64,000 nt of DNA from Phormidium tenue FACHB-886 (GCF_014764505.1 NZ_JACXWX010000019.1:1-64000), one strand, 5' to 3'; numbered from the stretch's first letter, positions 53,543 through 62,590 are shown. A program made the numbers and translations. The notes: generated from the sequence alone by a model not told the origin.

Positions 53543-54247
53543 TTATGCTGCCATATCAAACAGCAGCACCTCTGCCTCACTAGAAGCCCCCTGCAGTGTG
53601 AGCAGATCTTCATTAGAGATCGCTGCCCCATCTCCTGCAGAAAGTAGTTGATCGTTCAGCAGCACCGCTCCCCGTGCTACTTGCAGCCAAGCAACTCGTC
53701 CTGCAGCTAAGGTATGGCTTAGCTCTGTGCCGTCTTGCAATGAAGCCGCATAGAGATCGACATCTTGATGAATGGTAACTGAGCCATCCCGGCCGTCGCG
53801 AGAGCCAACTAAGCGCAGCGTATTGCGTTTTTCGGCTTCGCTGAAGGTTTTCTGCTCATAGCCTGGCTCAATGCCTTGCTGCTCTGGCAAAATCCAGATT
53901 TGCAGAAAATGGACGGGATCGCTCGTAGAGGCGTTAAATTCGCTGTGCATAATGCCAGTTCCCGCCGACATCCGCTGCACATCGCCGGGGCGAATCACCG
54001 AGCCGTTGCCGATATTGTCTTTGTGCTGTAAGGCTCCCTCCAGGACATAGGAAATAATTTCCATATCCCGATGCCCATGGGTTCCAAACCCTTTGCTAGG
54101 AGTCACTTTGTCTTCGTTAATCACTCTTAGATTGGCAAACCCCATATGCTTGGGATCGTAGTAGTTGCCAAATGAAAAAGTGTGACGGCTATCGAGCCAA
54201 CCAAAGTTTGCAGCACCGCGTTCTTGAGCCGATCGGATGGTAATCAT
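53543..54247 (-). CDS. Pirin-family (quercetinase-like) protein
   Basis: A 234-residue bicupin. Metal ligands are His57 and His59 in [11 protein letters not shown], and His101 and Glu103 in GIMHSEFN. Bacterial pirins such as YhhW open flavonols and respond to stress; the natural substrate is uncertain. ATG 54247 is preceded by GGAGGA nine bases away. It diverges from a LysR gene, the common arrangement for a regulator and its target. Confidence 0.9.
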   Translation of the reverse strand: MITIRSAQERGAANFGWLDSRHTFSFGNYYDPKHMGFANLRVINEDKVTPSKGFGTHGHRDMEIISYVLEGALQHKDNIGNGSVIRPGDVQRMSAGTGIMHSEFNASTSDPVHFLQIWILPEQQGIEPGYEQKTFSEAEKRNTLRLVGSRDGRDGSVTIHQDVDLYAASLQDGTELSHTLAAGRVAWLQVARGAVLLNDQLLSAGDGAAISNEDLLTLQGASSEAEVLLFDMAA

Positions 54248-54313
54248 TTTGCATTCCTCCAGTTGAGTGGGCAAATTGCAGGAACACTATTATTATGAAT
54301 TGAATCTTCAAAA

Positions 54314-54347
54314 AAGACAATATGCTATTTTAGAAACTAATTGTCTT
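54314..54347. promoter_or_regulatory. Inverted repeat in pirin/LysR intergenic region
   Basis: AAGACAAT (54314-54321) and ATTGTCTT (54340-54347) are exact complements with an 18-base spacer. It lies between the two divergent starts, where a LysR regulator would be expected to bind. Confidence 0.6.
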
Positions 54348-54372
54348 CATTTAGTCTACAATACTGGAAGAG

Positions 54373-55302
54373 ATGGATAAGTTTGATAGCCTCCGTGCCT
54401 TTACTCAAGTCGTGACTGCAGGCGGGTTTGCGGCAGCAGCAAGAGAGATGGGGTTGTCTCGATCGGCAGTCAACAAACTCGTCATTGCCTTGGAGAACGA
54501 ACTGGGCGTACAGCTTTTGCACCGCAGTACAAGGGTGGTGACGCCAACCGAGACTGGACTGGCGTTCTATGAACGCTGCGTGGAGATTCTGGCAAGCCTT
54601 GAAGAAGCAGAGCAGGCAATCACGCAGCTTCACGAAGAACCAAGGGGAAGACTGCGAGTGAATGCGCCCATGACGTTTGGAACGATGCACCTGTCTCCAG
54701 CTCTAGCCGAGTTTCTAGCACAATATCCCGATCTACAGGTGCAGCTAACGCTAAGCGATCGCTTCATTGACCCCATTGAAGAAGGCTTTGATGTTACAGT
54801 GCGGATTGCCAAACCGCAAGAAAGCGCTAGTTTAATCGTGCATTCGTTAGCACCCGCTCAACGAGTTCTGTGTGCAGCCCCGTCTTATCTAAAATCTCAT
54901 GGGGTTCCGGCTCACCCAAGCGATCTTCATGCCCATTCCTGTTTGCACTACGGTCAGCTTGCGGTTGAAAATCAGTGGACGATAGCTGGGACAGATGGAG
55001 AGTTTACGATTTCAGTGAATGGCGTATTGTGTTCCAACAACGGGGAAGTGCTTAAAGATGCGGCGGTTCGCGGTCTGGGAATTACGCTCCTTCCTAAATT
55101 TATTATTGAACCAGAACTCCAACAGGGAACGCTGCAGATAGTCCTGCCGGATTATCATCCATCTGAGCTTTCAATTTACGTAATTTACCCTGTCAATCGA
55201 CATCTTTCTACTAAAATCCGGCTGCTGGTTAGCTTCCTTCAGGAACGGTTTGGTGATCCAGCCAAAGCTACCTCTTTGGAAAAGGCAGAGTCAGATGAAT
55301 AA
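54373..55302 (+). CDS. LysR-family transcriptional regulator
   Basis: A 309-residue protein. The helix-turn-helix is at about 17-40 ([20 protein letters not shown]), then [17 protein letters not shown]. Residues from 90 on form the periplasmic-binding-like effector domain. It likely controls the divergent pirin gene and itself. The effector is unknown. Confidence 0.92.
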   Translation: MDKFDSLRAFTQVVTAGGFAAAAREMGLSRSAVNKLVIALENELGVQLLHRSTRVVTPTETGLAFYERCVEILASLEEAEQAITQLHEEPRGRLRVNAPMTFGTMHLSPALAEFLAQYPDLQVQLTLSDRFIDPIEEGFDVTVRIAKPQESASLIVHSLAPAQRVLCAAPSYLKSHGVPAHPSDLHAHSCLHYGQLAVENQWTIAGTDGEFTISVNGVLCSNNGEVLKDAAVRGLGITLLPKFIIEPELQQGTLQIVLPDYHPSELSIYVIYPVNRHLSTKIRLLVSFLQERFGDPAKATSLEKAESDE

Positions 55303-56088
55303 CTTGCTTAAGATAATAGAGTTTCTGAAAGGATTTTGTGAGACCCTGATAAAAACTGGAAAGAGCTTTCTGGCACAAGCTCTGCCTCAGGCGATCGTCT
55401 CATGCTTACTATGCTTCACCCCTGATGCATCTAATAAAGACGGGGACTGGCTTTTCGTAAAATTTGGCATCTCTGCCCGGCAGGTTTGGCAGAGCCAGTA
55501 CACTGAGCCTTTACGAATGTGACGCAGAAGTGCATCGGAACAACAAGGACAAGCGTTCATATATCAAAGAATTGAGTAAGCGGTTTGAAGTTGCTTCTCT
55601 GAAGCTGTGCAGCTTTGAGATTAACCTGCCGAAGTTGAGGAAAGTGTGAGGGTGTTGGCAATATTGCGTTCTCTTAAAAATTAGATACACTTTGCAACAC
55701 TCAAGCCACCCCTTTTGCCCAAAAAACGCTTTTCGTTTGCTGCTGCTGTCATAGCGCTACGTGCATTCGTTAGGGATAAATCCTTTTTATGTAGAAACTG
55801 CGCGTAACGAGGCTTCTATATCAAAAATCTCGATTTAGGCGCGTAGTGCCATACATCTAAAAGTGATAGGTGCCGATCGCGCTGCCATGCTCAGCTCCCG
55901 CTCTTCTACTGGCATTCACTCAAAACGCTGCCAAAAGCTGCCTCTTCAGCCAGGCTTCAGGATTTAAGTATATTAAGATCATCTAAGTTTGCTGAGTCTG
56001 CTAAGTCTGCTTCGAGCTTGCCTTGAATTGGCTTCTTGATTTGGTCATTTCATCTGCCGCTTCACTGCTCAAAGGAGAGCCTGACGCT
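55303..56088. other. Intergenic region, no recognised gene
   Basis: Several short frames (for example 55464-55649, RNNKDKRSYIKELSKRFEV) have no recognisable family and may be remnants. A copy of the dispersed palindromic element lies at 55751-55853. The right end holds AAAGGAGAG, the ribosome site of the next gene. Confidence 0.45.
55751..55853. repeat. Dispersed palindromic element, copy C
   Basis: The ends ATAGCGCTACGTGCATTCGTTAGG and GGCGCGTAGTGCCATAC (approximate inverted repeats) enclose an imperfect TAGAA/TTCTA hairpin. The left TAGCGCTACG and GTTAGG blocks match copies at 29077 and 60451. Confidence 0.75.
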
Positions 56089-58443
56089 ATGAGAATCCTG
56101 GTTGTAGAAGATGACAAACTGATTGCCAGTGCCTTAACGGAAATTCTCTCTAGCCAGAGCTATGCGGTTGAAGTTGCCACTGATGGTCAAGCTGGCTTAG
56201 CGCTTGTTGAGGCGTTTGAGTATGACCTAATACTGTTAGATGTGATGCTGCCCAAGCTAGATGGCATTAGCTTTTGTCGACAGGTGCGATCGCAAGGTTA
56301 CTCTATGCCGATTCTGCTGCTAACGGGTCGAGAAAGCCATCACGATAGAGCAGTTGGGCTGGATGCAGGTGCTGACGATTACTTAGTAAAACCGTTTGAT
56401 GTAGAAGAGCTGGTTGCTCGCATCCGCGCTCTTTTGCGTCGAGCCAGTTCCACCTCCCAGCCTGTGTTGGGATGGGGCGATCTTCAGCTTGATCCAAGCC
56501 TTCGTGAAGTTACTTATGCAGGCAAATCGCTGTCGTTAACGCCCAAAGAGTATGCACTGTTAGAATTATTCTTGCGAAATAGCCACCGGGTTTTTAGCTG
56601 TGGGGCGATCTTGGAGCATCTGTGGACTTATGAAGACGCTCCTGGGGAAGAGGCAGTTAGAACTCACATCAAAGGGCTACGGCAACGGCTCAAATCAGGG
56701 GGTGCTCCTGCTGATTTTGTTGAGACGGTGTATGGTATCGGCTATCGTCTAAAACCACTGCATGCCGAACCTAAGTCTACAGCAAAAAATTCAGAGATCG
56801 CAAAAGCTAACGAACCGTTTCAACAGCAAGCGTTAATCAACTTAGACAATGTTTGGAGCCGATTTAAGGAGCAAGTAAGCGAACAGATCACCGTTCTGGA
56901 GCAAGCTGCCTTGCCAAATCCCTTGAGTCAAGAACTGCAACAGCAAGCAAAGCAGGAGGCTCACAGTCTGGCGGGTTCTTTGGGAACGTTTGGGCTCTCA
57001 GAAGGTTCACAGCTTGCTCGAAATATTGAGCACTTACTCAAGACTGACAAGATCTTAGACTCTCAGCGGATGCAATTCCGAGAATGGGTGTCTGCTTTAC
57101 GTCAAACCATTGAGCACCCTTCTGAAACGGAGACAATATCTCCATCCCCTGCGCTAGATGAGCGTCCACTGCTGTTGGTAGTCGATCACGATCGACAGCT
57201 GGCAGCAGCATTAGTCAATGAAGCAGAAGGCTGGGGGTTTCAAGGGGTGATCGCGTCTAGCCTGTACATGGCGCAGGATAAACTCTATCGCCATAATCCT
57301 AGTGTGGTTTTGCTTGATCCTAGTTTCTCTTCTACGCTTGAGGACAGCCTGACGCTGCTGAGAGACCTAGACAGTCGTAAACCTCCCGTGCCTGCGATCG
57401 TTCTGAGTTCCCAGACAGGGCTGATCGAGCGGGTTAAGCTGACCCGGCAGGGCGGAAAAACCTTCTTGCAGAAGCCTGTTCCAGTGGCGCAGGTGCTAGA
57501 AGCGGTGGCGCATCTGGCGCAACAAGCTATCCCTGAAACAGCTACAGTGCTAGCAGTCGATGACGACCCAAAAATTCTGGCGATGCTGCAAACCTTGCTC
57601 ACTCCTTGGGGCTTGAAGGTGGTAACGTTGAACGACCCCAGAAAATTCTGGGAGATGCTGGAGGTTTATTCACCCGATCTGCTTGTTCTAGATATCGAGA
57701 TGCCTTATTTGTCTGGCATTGATCTTTGCCAAGTGGTACGAAGCGATGCTCGCTGGGGTGGGTTGCCTGTCCTGTTTCTGACAGCGCACACTGAGTCCAC
57801 GGTTGTAAATCAAGTTTTTGCGGTAGGGGCAGATGATTTTGTCAGTAAGCCGATCGTAGGACCAGAGCTTGTAACCCGCATTGTGAACCGTTTGGAGCGC
57901 ATTCGGCTGCTGCGTCACATGGCTGAAACTGACCCGCTGACTAAAGTCGCTAACCGTCATAAGTCAACCCAGGATCTAGAAGAATTTTTGCGTCTTGCCA
58001 AACGCCAAAACCAGTCGTTATGCCTGGCTATTTTGGATGTGGATTACTTTAAGCAAGTGAACGATCGCTACGGACACACGATGGGAGATGCCGTGCTGCG
58101 GCAGATAGGAGGATTGCTGCTACAGTTTTTTCGGAGTGAGGATGTGGTGGCACGCTGGGGTGGAGATGAGTTTATCATCGGGCTGTATGGCGCAACGTTA
58201 GACGATGCAACTCAGCGATTAACACGGTTGCTCAACGCACTGCGGCAGAGAGATTTTATGGCTCTAGACCCCAGCATAAAGATAACGGGTACGGCAGGGA
58301 TAGCTCAATATCCCAAAGATGGGGCTGATTTACAATCGCTCTATAGAGCCGCAGATACAGCACTTTACCGAGCTAAACAGGCAGGACGCGATCGCGTTTT
58401 TTCAACTGATGCAACACCAGAACTGAGCTTTGTAGAAGGGTAA
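56089..58443 (+). CDS. Multi-module regulator: REC - winged HTH - HPt - REC - REC - GGDEF
   Basis: This is a 784-residue protein from ATG 56089, preceded by AAAGGAGAG. REC1 (1-120) has Asp51 in LLDVMLPK. An OmpR-type DNA-binding domain (about 128-222) ends VETVYGIGYRLKP. An HPt domain (about 255-345) has His292 in EAHSLAGSLGTFG. REC2 (about 365-475) is degenerate in its acidic pair (VDHD) but keeps an Asp. REC3 (about 485-600) is typical (LAVDDDPK, LVLDIEMPY, SKPI). The C-terminal GGDEF domain (about 610-775) has WGGDEF at 690-695 and an RSED inhibitory site, so it should make cyclic di-GMP. Having DNA binding and second-messenger output in one chain is unusual. Confidence 0.92.
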   Translation: MRILVVEDDKLIASALTEILSSQSYAVEVATDGQAGLALVEAFEYDLILLDVMLPKLDGISFCRQVRSQGYSMPILLLTGRESHHDRAVGLDAGADDYLVKPFDVEELVARIRALLRRASSTSQPVLGWGDLQLDPSLREVTYAGKSLSLTPKEYALLELFLRNSHRVFSCGAILEHLWTYEDAPGEEAVRTHIKGLRQRLKSGGAPADFVETVYGIGYRLKPLHAEPKSTAKNSEIAKANEPFQQQALINLDNVWSRFKEQVSEQITVLEQAALPNPLSQELQQQAKQEAHSLAGSLGTFGLSEGSQLARNIEHLLKTDKILDSQRMQFREWVSALRQTIEHPSETETISPSPALDERPLLLVVDHDRQLAAALVNEAEGWGFQGVIASSLYMAQDKLYRHNPSVVLLDPSFSSTLEDSLTLLRDLDSRKPPVPAIVLSSQTGLIERVKLTRQGGKTFLQKPVPVAQVLEAVAHLAQQAIPETATVLAVDDDPKILAMLQTLLTPWGLKVVTLNDPRKFWEMLEVYSPDLLVLDIEMPYLSGIDLCQVVRSDARWGGLPVLFLTAHTESTVVNQVFAVGADDFVSKPIVGPELVTRIVNRLERIRLLRHMAETDPLTKVANRHKSTQDLEEFLRLAKRQNQSLCLAILDVDYFKQVNDRYGHTMGDAVLRQIGGLLLQFFRSEDVVARWGGDEFIIGLYGATLDDATQRLTRLLNALRQRDFMALDPSIKITGTAGIAQYPKDGADLQSLYRAADTALYRAKQAGRDRVFSTDATPELSFVEG

Positions 58444-58690
58444 TGTAGAAGGGTGAGAATGGGTGCGATCGCGGCCTGTAGAGATTGAAATTGCTATAGA
58501 TCGATGCGGCTGGAGGATTAGGCAATGATCGGCTAGGTTTGGGCATTTAGAACACTGGGTCTAATCTGTAGGATGAAAACATCTCAACAGAAGCTGTCAA
58601 AAAATAAGTCTGTGATCGACAGCGGCGAGAGATCACGACAGCGACCGAAAACAGTTGACTCAAACCAACCTTAACAGGACAATAATCCCC

Positions 58691-59428
58691 ATGTTTAACG
58701 TAGAAAATAAAGTCATTGTCATCACTGGAGCCAGTAGCGGCATTGGTGAAGCGACTGCCAAATTGTTGGCAAAGAATGGAGCAAGCGTGGTTCTGGGTGC
58801 ACGTCGCGCCGATCGCCTAGAAACTATCGCCAAGGACATTCACGCTGAGGGTGGAACAGTCGAATATCAAACGCTCGATGTGACCCAACGCAGCCAACTA
58901 GAGGCGATCGTACAATTTGCCCAGCACAAGTTCGGTCGTGTCGATGTGATCATCAACAATGCAGGCATCATGCCGCTATCCGCCCTTGACCAACTGAAAG
59001 TGGACGAATGGGATCGGATGATTGATGTGAATATCAAAGGAGTCTTATACGGTATCGCTGCCGCACTTCCCATTATGAAAGCCCAGAGAACGGGTCAGAT
59101 TATCAATATCTCCTCGATCGGCGGGCATGCTGTGTCTCCCACTGCGGCAGTTTACTGTGCAACAAAATTCGCGGTTAATGCGATCTCAGAAGGACTAAGA
59201 CAAGAAGTAGGGGGTGACATTCGAGTGACCGTTATTTCGCCAGGCGTGACGAAATCTGAATTAGCCGACAGCATTACTGATGAAGCTGCCAGAAAAGGAA
59301 TGCAAGAATACCGCAGATTATCCATTCCGGCTGAGGCGATCGCCAATGCAATTTTATTTGCGATCGCACAACCGGATGATGTTGATGTCAGTGAAATCAT
59401 CGTCAGACCCACAGCCAGTCCTTACTAA
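58691..59428 (+). CDS. Short-chain dehydrogenase/reductase
   Basis: A 245-residue NAD(P)-dependent oxidoreductase. TGASSGIGE (12-20) binds the cofactor, INNAGIMP is conserved, and the catalytic Tyr155/Lys159 lie in YCATK after ISS. LGARRADR after the second strand suggests NADP preference. It resembles clavulanate dehydrogenase/YdfG-like SDRs; the substrate is unknown. ATG 58691 is chosen. Confidence 0.93.
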   Translation: MFNVENKVIVITGASSGIGEATAKLLAKNGASVVLGARRADRLETIAKDIHAEGGTVEYQTLDVTQRSQLEAIVQFAQHKFGRVDVIINNAGIMPLSALDQLKVDEWDRMIDVNIKGVLYGIAAALPIMKAQRTGQIINISSIGGHAVSPTAAVYCATKFAVNAISEGLRQEVGGDIRVTVISPGVTKSELADSITDEAARKGMQEYRRLSIPAEAIANAILFAIAQPDDVDVSEIIVRPTASPY

Positions 59429-59474
59429 ATAGCTGGCTGTAATTAAACTTGAAGATAATTTTGGGGAGGAGGCT

Positions 59475-59495
59475 TCGGCGTAAGTGCTTCGCCGA
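59475..59495. repeat. Short hairpin in a GC-rich intergenic repeat
   Basis: TCGGCG (59475-59480) and CGCCGA (59490-59495) form a stem within a GGGGAGGAGGCTTCGGC stretch that reads like a dispersed repeat. A further GGGCGAAGCCCC hairpin follows near 59514-59525. Confidence 0.55.
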
Positions 59496-59590
59496 GAGGA
59501 CAACCCCAATCTAAGGGCGAAGCCCCAAACCCTCTTCCAATGATGCTAATGCCCCTGAGTTGACAATTGCGACTAACCCTTTGCTAACTC

Positions 59591-60388
59591 ATGATTAATT
59601 CCATGAACGCTCACATTTTGCTGATTGCAGCAGACCCTCATTTATCTCAATTGGTCGAGTTAGAGCTGTTGGATTCGCCAGAGGATCCTGTAGACTTCAC
59701 TCAGACAAACCAATATCGCTATAGCCTCAGCGTTGCTCATAACGGCATAGAAGGGCTGATTACTGCTCGTGAATCGCAACCCGATCTGATTCTTCTAGGC
59801 ATAAATCTTCCAGACTGTTCAGGAGTAGAAATTTGCCGTCGCTTGCGTTCTACAGGCAATCAAGTTCCATTGATTTTGCTGAGTACAGAAGATAAAATTC
59901 TTGACTGTGTTGCGGGTTTAGATGCCGGAGCAAATGACTACATTGTGCAACCCTTTGCGATGGAGGAGCTAAGAGCGAGAATGCGAGCGCGGCTCAGACG
60001 AGTTGCGCTGGAAGCAGAACCTAGCCGTTTACAATTTGAAGATTTAACACTCGATCGCGTCACTAGAGACGTTTATCGTCGTCGGCAAGCGATTGAACTG
60101 ACTGCCAAAGAGTTCACACTGTTGGAATATTTCATGGCTCATCCCCGACAAGTGATGACTCGTGAGCAAATTCTGAATCATGTTTGGAATGATAACCCTG
60201 ATATTGATTCCAACGTCCTCGATGTTTACGTGCGCTACTTACGATTGAAACTGGAACAGCATCACAAGCAGCGACTAATCCATACAGTGCGTGGCGTTGG
60301 CTATGCGTTGCGAGAACCATCATTGAAAAAAGGTTCTCCTGTCAGACTTGCTGGCTTGGCTACTCATTCCAGCCGTTTAGCAGGGTAA
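59591..60388 (+). CDS. OmpR-family regulator with non-phosphorylatable receiver
   Basis: A 265-residue protein (253 if ATG 59603 is used). The receiver lacks key residues: the acidic pair is Ala-Asp (IAADPH), the acceptor Asp is Gly70 in LILLGINLPD, and the conserved Lys is Gln120 in YIVQPF. An insertion of about 12 residues follows the first helix. The winged-helix DNA-binding domain is intact (AIELTAKEFTLLEYFM, IHTVRGVGYALRE). It probably binds DNA independently of phosphorylation, as in the NblR-like atypical group. Confidence 0.9.
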   Translation: MINSMNAHILLIAADPHLSQLVELELLDSPEDPVDFTQTNQYRYSLSVAHNGIEGLITARESQPDLILLGINLPDCSGVEICRRLRSTGNQVPLILLSTEDKILDCVAGLDAGANDYIVQPFAMEELRARMRARLRRVALEAEPSRLQFEDLTLDRVTRDVYRRRQAIELTAKEFTLLEYFMAHPRQVMTREQILNHVWNDNPDIDSNVLDVYVRYLRLKLEQHHKQRLIHTVRGVGYALREPSLKKGSPVRLAGLATHSSRLAG

Positions 60389-60450
60389 AGACAACATCAC
60401 GCATCGAAGGAATCGTAGTGAACGATTTGTTGATGCGTGATGGATAAAGA

Positions 60451-60517
60451 TAGCGCTACGCGCATTGTTAGGACAAATCTTTTGGTGTAAAAGAATTTTA
60501 ATCCAGGTGCGTAACCC
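60451..60517. repeat. Dispersed palindromic element, copy B
   Basis: TAGCGCTACGCGCATTGTTA, then GGACA, and at the other end TTTTAATCCAGGTGCGTAAC correspond block by block to copy A at 29077-29148. The right end is decayed. Confidence 0.75.
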
Positions 60518-60545
60518 TAATAAGGGCGATCGTCTCTTTTGGAGT

Positions 60546-60649
60546 TATGACACTACGTGCTTAAATCAAAATTGTTTTAATGTAAAAGTCTCGCTTTGTG
60601 GGGCTTTTACATTAAAACAATGCCTTAACGTAAGCGCGTAGCGCTATAC
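60546..60649. repeat. Dispersed palindromic element, copy D, with internal terminator
   Basis: The ends TATGACACTACGTGCTTA (60546-60563) and TAAGCGCGTAGCGCTATA (60631-60648) are inverted repeats with four mismatches. Inside, an 18-bp perfect stem (60571-60588 with 60604-60621) extends into AAAAGTCTCGC/GTGGGGCTTTT with terminator polarity. It ends 14 bases before the flavoenzyme stop codon. Confidence 0.82.
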
Positions 60650-60662
60650 AACGCGATCGAGT

Positions 60663-61658
60663 TTACGCTACCGCTTGAGTCGAATTGATGGTTGCTCGTC
60701 GTCCTTCAGTTCGGCGAATATCGCGCCAGATTTGAGTGGCTGCAAGTGCCCCATCTGCAGCAGCAACAATGACCTGATTCATACCCACTTTCAAATCACC
60801 CACAGCAAAGATGCGGCGATGGGAAGTGCGGTTCATTGGGTCAGTGATCAGGTTGCCGCCCTGATACTCTAGCTCAATCCCCTTCAGGTAATCGGCGTGG
60901 TACTTTGAGCCCATCGATACCAGTCCAGCATCGAGCTCTACCATAGAACCATCTGCCAGTTCTACACCTGTCATCTGGTGATCGGCTCCGAGGAACTGTT
61001 TAATCGGTTGCTCAACGAGCTGGTAGCCTTCAGCACTGAAGCGATCGCGTGCTGTTGCACTCACCTCAAATCCACCGTTGGTAAACAACGTGACATGAGG
61101 CGTAAACCATCCAAGTGAAAATGCGACCTCAAGGCTGGCTTCACTGCTAGCAAAAACCCCTACTCGGCGATCGCGCATCTCATAGCCATCACAAATCAAA
61201 CAAACGTGCAGGTTGTGCCCGGCATAGTCAAAGACATTCTGCACATTGTCCAGCATGGGCAGGTGGTCAATAATGCCACTGGCTGCAATTAGATACCGGG
61301 CATGAACAGTTTCGTACACTGGGTTGTTCCGCCCGATGCGAACACGCACCGCAAAAGTATCTCCCTCATCTACTACGTCTTCGACATAAGCATTGAGATA
61401 ATCACCTTCCAGAGACAGGTAATGATCTTTGCCCTGTTTCAGCACATCCTGACCGGATGTATCAGGCGGCAACCCTAGATAGTTGTGCAACTCCTGCATC
61501 CAGAGAGACCGGGCTTTGCCTTTGTCAATAATCAGGGTTGAGAGCAAATAGCGCTGCAGATAGATGCCCGCCGACAGTCCTGCCGGACCGCCACCTACAA
61601 TAAGCACATCGTATACATGACCCGTGCGTTGATTGAGAGTTTGTTTTGAAAGTTTCAT
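60663..61658 (-). CDS. Thioredoxin-reductase-like flavoenzyme lacking NADPH motifs
   Basis: A 331-residue FAD protein. GGGPAGLSAG (22-31) binds FAD, a redox pair CLIC (Cys153, Cys156) sits where TrxR has CATC, and VGDLKVGMNQ closes the FAD site. The region that in TrxR binds NADPH reads VGVFASSEASLE, without the GxGxxG glycines, and the HRRxxxR motif is missing. Cyanobacteria have ferredoxin- or otherwise pyridine-independent TrxR relatives (DTR, DDOR, FFTR), so an unusual electron donor is possible. A TetR operator-like site and three 14-bp repeats lie upstream. Confidence 0.85.
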   Translation of the reverse strand: MKLSKQTLNQRTGHVYDVLIVGGGPAGLSAGIYLQRYLLSTLIIDKGKARSLWMQELHNYLGLPPDTSGQDVLKQGKDHYLSLEGDYLNAYVEDVVDEGDTFAVRVRIGRNNPVYETVHARYLIAASGIIDHLPMLDNVQNVFDYAGHNLHVCLICDGYEMRDRRVGVFASSEASLEVAFSLGWFTPHVTLFTNGGFEVSATARDRFSAEGYQLVEQPIKQFLGADHQMTGVELADGSMVELDAGLVSMGSKYHADYLKGIELEYQGGNLITDPMNRTSHRRIFAVGDLKVGMNQVIVAAADGALAATQIWRDIRRTEGRRATINSTQAVA

Positions 61659-61699
61659 GGAAACCTCCGGTAAGTGAAGGGGTTAATGAGCGGTTAGAT

Positions 61700-61741
61700 A
61701 ACGCAGATTACACAATGCAGATTACGCAATGCAGATTACGC
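61700..61741. repeat. Three 14-bp tandem repeats
   Basis: AACGCAGATTACAC, AATGCAGATTACGC and AATGCAGATTACGC are contiguous, between the operator at 61801 and the flavoenzyme start at 61658. They would lie in the promoter or leader. Confidence 0.92.
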
Positions 61742-61800
61742 AACGTCGAGATGTCCAGTTTTGAGTTAAATCAGCGTGGAGTTTCATTTTCTTATACTGA

Positions 61801-61817
61801 CCTACTAGTAGATAGAT
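61801..61817. promoter_or_regulatory. TetR operator-like site upstream of the flavoenzyme gene
   Basis: CCTACTAGTAGATAGAT is identical to the site upstream of the TetR gene itself (62422-62438); the palindromic core is CTACTAGTAG (61802-61811). It lies about 145 bases upstream of the flavoenzyme start, on the promoter side. Confidence 0.8.
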
Positions 61818-61831
61818 AACAGGGTAAAAAA

Positions 61832-62407
61832 TTAACCGTTTGATGCGAGCGCTGCCAAAAGCTGTTCCAGAAGGCGCTCGAAAGTTGCTTCCCCATCTTT
61901 AGAGGAACGAGCAATTAGCTGCGCTCCTTGCAGCGTAGCCAAGACCAGCGCTGCCTCAGTCGTTGATGAAATGCGAGGCTTCAATCGTCCCGTTTCAAGC
62001 CCTCGTTGTAGCACACCAGCAAGCCATGCTTCGGTTTCCGAGAAAAATGCTTCAATTTCACATTGCACAGTTTCAGGTAAAACAGAAACTTCAGCCGATA
62101 AGATCCCGCATAGACACATCTGTTTGTGATGCACTCCATTCTGATAAAGACGGCAGAACTGTATCAGTTGCTCTTGAGGGTCAGATGCTGTTTGCTCAAT
62201 GTGCTGCAGCACTTGTCGAACTGTTTCTCGATAGCGAATCACCAGCTCTTTGGCTAACTCCTCTTTTGAAGAGAAGTGATAGTGGATACTGGCTTTGCGA
62301 ATACCCACTTGCTCTGAAATATCGGCATAACTGAAGGCGCTATACCCTCGGCTTCGCACAAGATTTTGAGCCACGTCTAGAATTTGTTGAGCAGTTTCTC
62401 CTTTCAT
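61832..62407 (-). CDS. TetR/AcrR-family repressor
   Basis: A 191-residue protein. The HTH is YADISEQVGIRKASIHYHFS at about residues 27-46, then the ligand domain with several Cys (MCLCGILSAEVS). The subgroup resembles repressors of oxidoreductase or efflux genes that sense electrophiles. The gene and the flavoenzyme gene are on one strand, and each has a matching palindrome upstream, so it likely represses both. Confidence 0.9.
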   Translation of the reverse strand: MKGETAQQILDVAQNLVRSRGYSAFSYADISEQVGIRKASIHYHFSSKEELAKELVIRYRETVRQVLQHIEQTASDPQEQLIQFCRLYQNGVHHKQMCLCGILSAEVSVLPETVQCEIEAFFSETEAWLAGVLQRGLETGRLKPRISSTTEAALVLATLQGAQLIARSSKDGEATFERLLEQLLAALASNG

Positions 62408-62416
62408 GCTTTTATT

Positions 62417-62438
62417 ATCTACCTACTAGTAGATAGAT
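62417..62438. promoter_or_regulatory. TetR autoregulatory operator
   Basis: A 22-base near-perfect palindrome centred on CTACTAGTAG, with ATCTA and TAGAT at its ends (one mismatched pair), lies ten bases upstream of the TetR start codon. Its 17-base right part is repeated exactly at 61801-61817. Confidence 0.85.
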
Positions 62439-62463
62439 GTCAACTAGGACGATCGCAATGCGA

Positions 62464-62487
62464 CTGGTTCGACGAAAGTCGAACCAG
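62464..62487. repeat. 10-bp hairpin with GAAA tetraloop
   Basis: CTGGTTCGAC (62464-62473) and GTCGAACCAG (62478-62487) form a perfect stem closed by a GAAA loop. It lies between TetR and GST genes; no T-run follows. Confidence 0.7.
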
Positions 62488-62590
62488 CTACGAAAGCAAG
62501 ACTTGCCCCCTCAGTCAGCGTAATTGGAGCGGTACTCTTAGCCGGAACCTAGAAGCACTGCACGATCGCCCTTCTCCTGGCTTGCCAGAA

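Noticed and set aside
55464-55649. 61-codon frame, considered as a transposase remnant
   Set aside because: No catalytic motif or terminal repeat supports it.
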